Assembly (NCBI GenBank): GCA_036244855.1 | Contig: BQKZ01009257.1 | Location: 8,688 to 25,602 of the forward strand | Length of the DNA: 16,915 nt | DNA from: Temnopleurus reevesii | Taxonomy: Eukaryota > Echinodermata > Echinoidea > Temnopleuroida > Temnopleuridae | Direction: 5' to 3' | Made by a program: the position numbers and the translations under genes | The notes under the pieces: generated by a model | Told to the model about the DNA's origin: nothing | Seen by the model: only the letters and a program-made list of their open reading frames with translations | The model's database searches: none | Part shown: piece by piece, positions 16,613 to 16,915 of the stretch | How positions within the stretch are numbered: the stretch's first letter is position 1 | Layout: each line of letters begins with the position of its first letter

Positions 16613-16797
16613 TTACGGGGCCCATGTCGATATGAGGACCTCGAAAGGTTTTGTCTGGCGAGTAAACATAACAAGACCATCCAAAGGCACTGAATCGAGG
16701 CCAGGAGGTAGAGAAAACTTGAGCTGTTGAAGCATTGTGGTGAAGAAGAGAAAGAGCTCCATCTTCGCTAGCCCGTCTCCCATGCACATTCGTTTAC
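16613..16797 (-). CDS. Cytochrome P450 (CYP2-like), last coding exon
   Basis: Read leftward from 16797, an acceptor AG (16798-16799) is followed by GT AAA CGA. This implies a phase-1 intron that splits the Gly codon in the haem-binding loop, a site used by CYP2-type genes. The exon encodes [19 protein letters not shown] (the Gly codon is completed by the previous exon), with the haem-ligand Cys in the CxG motif. KFSLPPG, VPLDGL and PFEVLIST follow, ending STWAP and TAA (16613-16615). This is the expected 60-residue C-terminus of a microsomal monooxygenase that oxidises small lipophilic compounds with electrons from NADPH-P450 reductase. Earlier exons lie beyond the right edge. It is closely similar to 8325-8459 but on the opposite strand. 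The subfamily and substrate cannot be assigned. Confidence 0.9.
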
Positions 16798-16880
16798 CTA
16801 GAGAGAGAGAGAGATAGAGAGAGAGAGGGAGGGAGGCAGACAGGAAGGAAGGCAGAGAGAGAGAGAGAGATAGAGGGGAG

Positions 16881-16914
<34 letters not shown>

Positions 16915-16915
16915 G
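16798..16915 (+). repeat. GA/CT microsatellite in the P450 intron, at the splice acceptor
   Basis: About 115 bases are almost wholly GA-type repeats with GGGA and GGAA variants, running to the window edge. On the gene's strand this is a continuous pyrimidine tract directly before the acceptor AG. The + strand has no CT within 16801-16915, so there is no competing upstream AG on the gene's strand. Confidence 0.85.

Overview
The window looks like a nuclear genome segment from a marine invertebrate animal. An echinoderm such as a sea urchin is my best guess, but no species-level marker is visible. The reasons are: an AT-rich background with long gene-poor stretches; an intronless-looking class A GPCR with a second, near-identical 3' end beside it (lineage-specific GPCR expansions are documented in sea urchins); CYP2-like P450 gene ends; a Tc1 transposase; and a dense load of small hairpin transposons. 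There are no bacterial operons, no CRISPR array and no rRNA.

Layout. Positions 1-90 hold the last 29 codons of one GPCR. Positions 1836-2891 hold a full-length-looking paralogue on the same strand, so this is a tandem GPCR pair or the edge of a cluster. A small ORF at 1504-1719 with two N-glycosylation sequons may be an upstream exon. Positions 2892-7130 contain no gene I can support. They do contain a 168-bp hairpin element (4742-4909), a polypurine tract (5455-5700) and a 153-bp hAT-like element sitting inside a GT microsatellite (5782-5934). Positions 7133-8322 are a higher-order tandem repeat carrying a tRNA-derived SINE-like head. The second copy stops at the only N of the window (8323). 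Immediately right of that N the sequence is in mid-exon of a P450 gene (8325-8459, + strand), so a real assembly gap hides the rest of that gene.

The middle is dominated by mobile DNA. Positions 8888-9127 hold two copies of a ~130-bp near-perfect palindrome. Positions 9618-11503 hold a fold-back Tc1/mariner element built from two defective transposase copies in head-to-head orientation, with matching ends and TA on both sides. Positions 11894-12402 hold an element with 23-bp inverted repeats flanked by TTAA. Three more units and fragments of the palindrome family lie at 13922-14593, and another at 15106-15238.

The right end returns to P450 sequence: a copy of a P450 3' flank at 15445-15623 and the last coding exon of a minus-strand CYP2-like P450 (16613-16797). 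The stop codon of that exon lies 3 bp from a 485-bp inverted-repeat element (16125-16609), and its splice acceptor is fed by a ~115-bp CT/GA microsatellite. The genes do not form a pathway. The coherent story is two tandemly duplicated gene families (chemosensory-type GPCRs and P450s) being reshaped by short palindromic DNA transposons.
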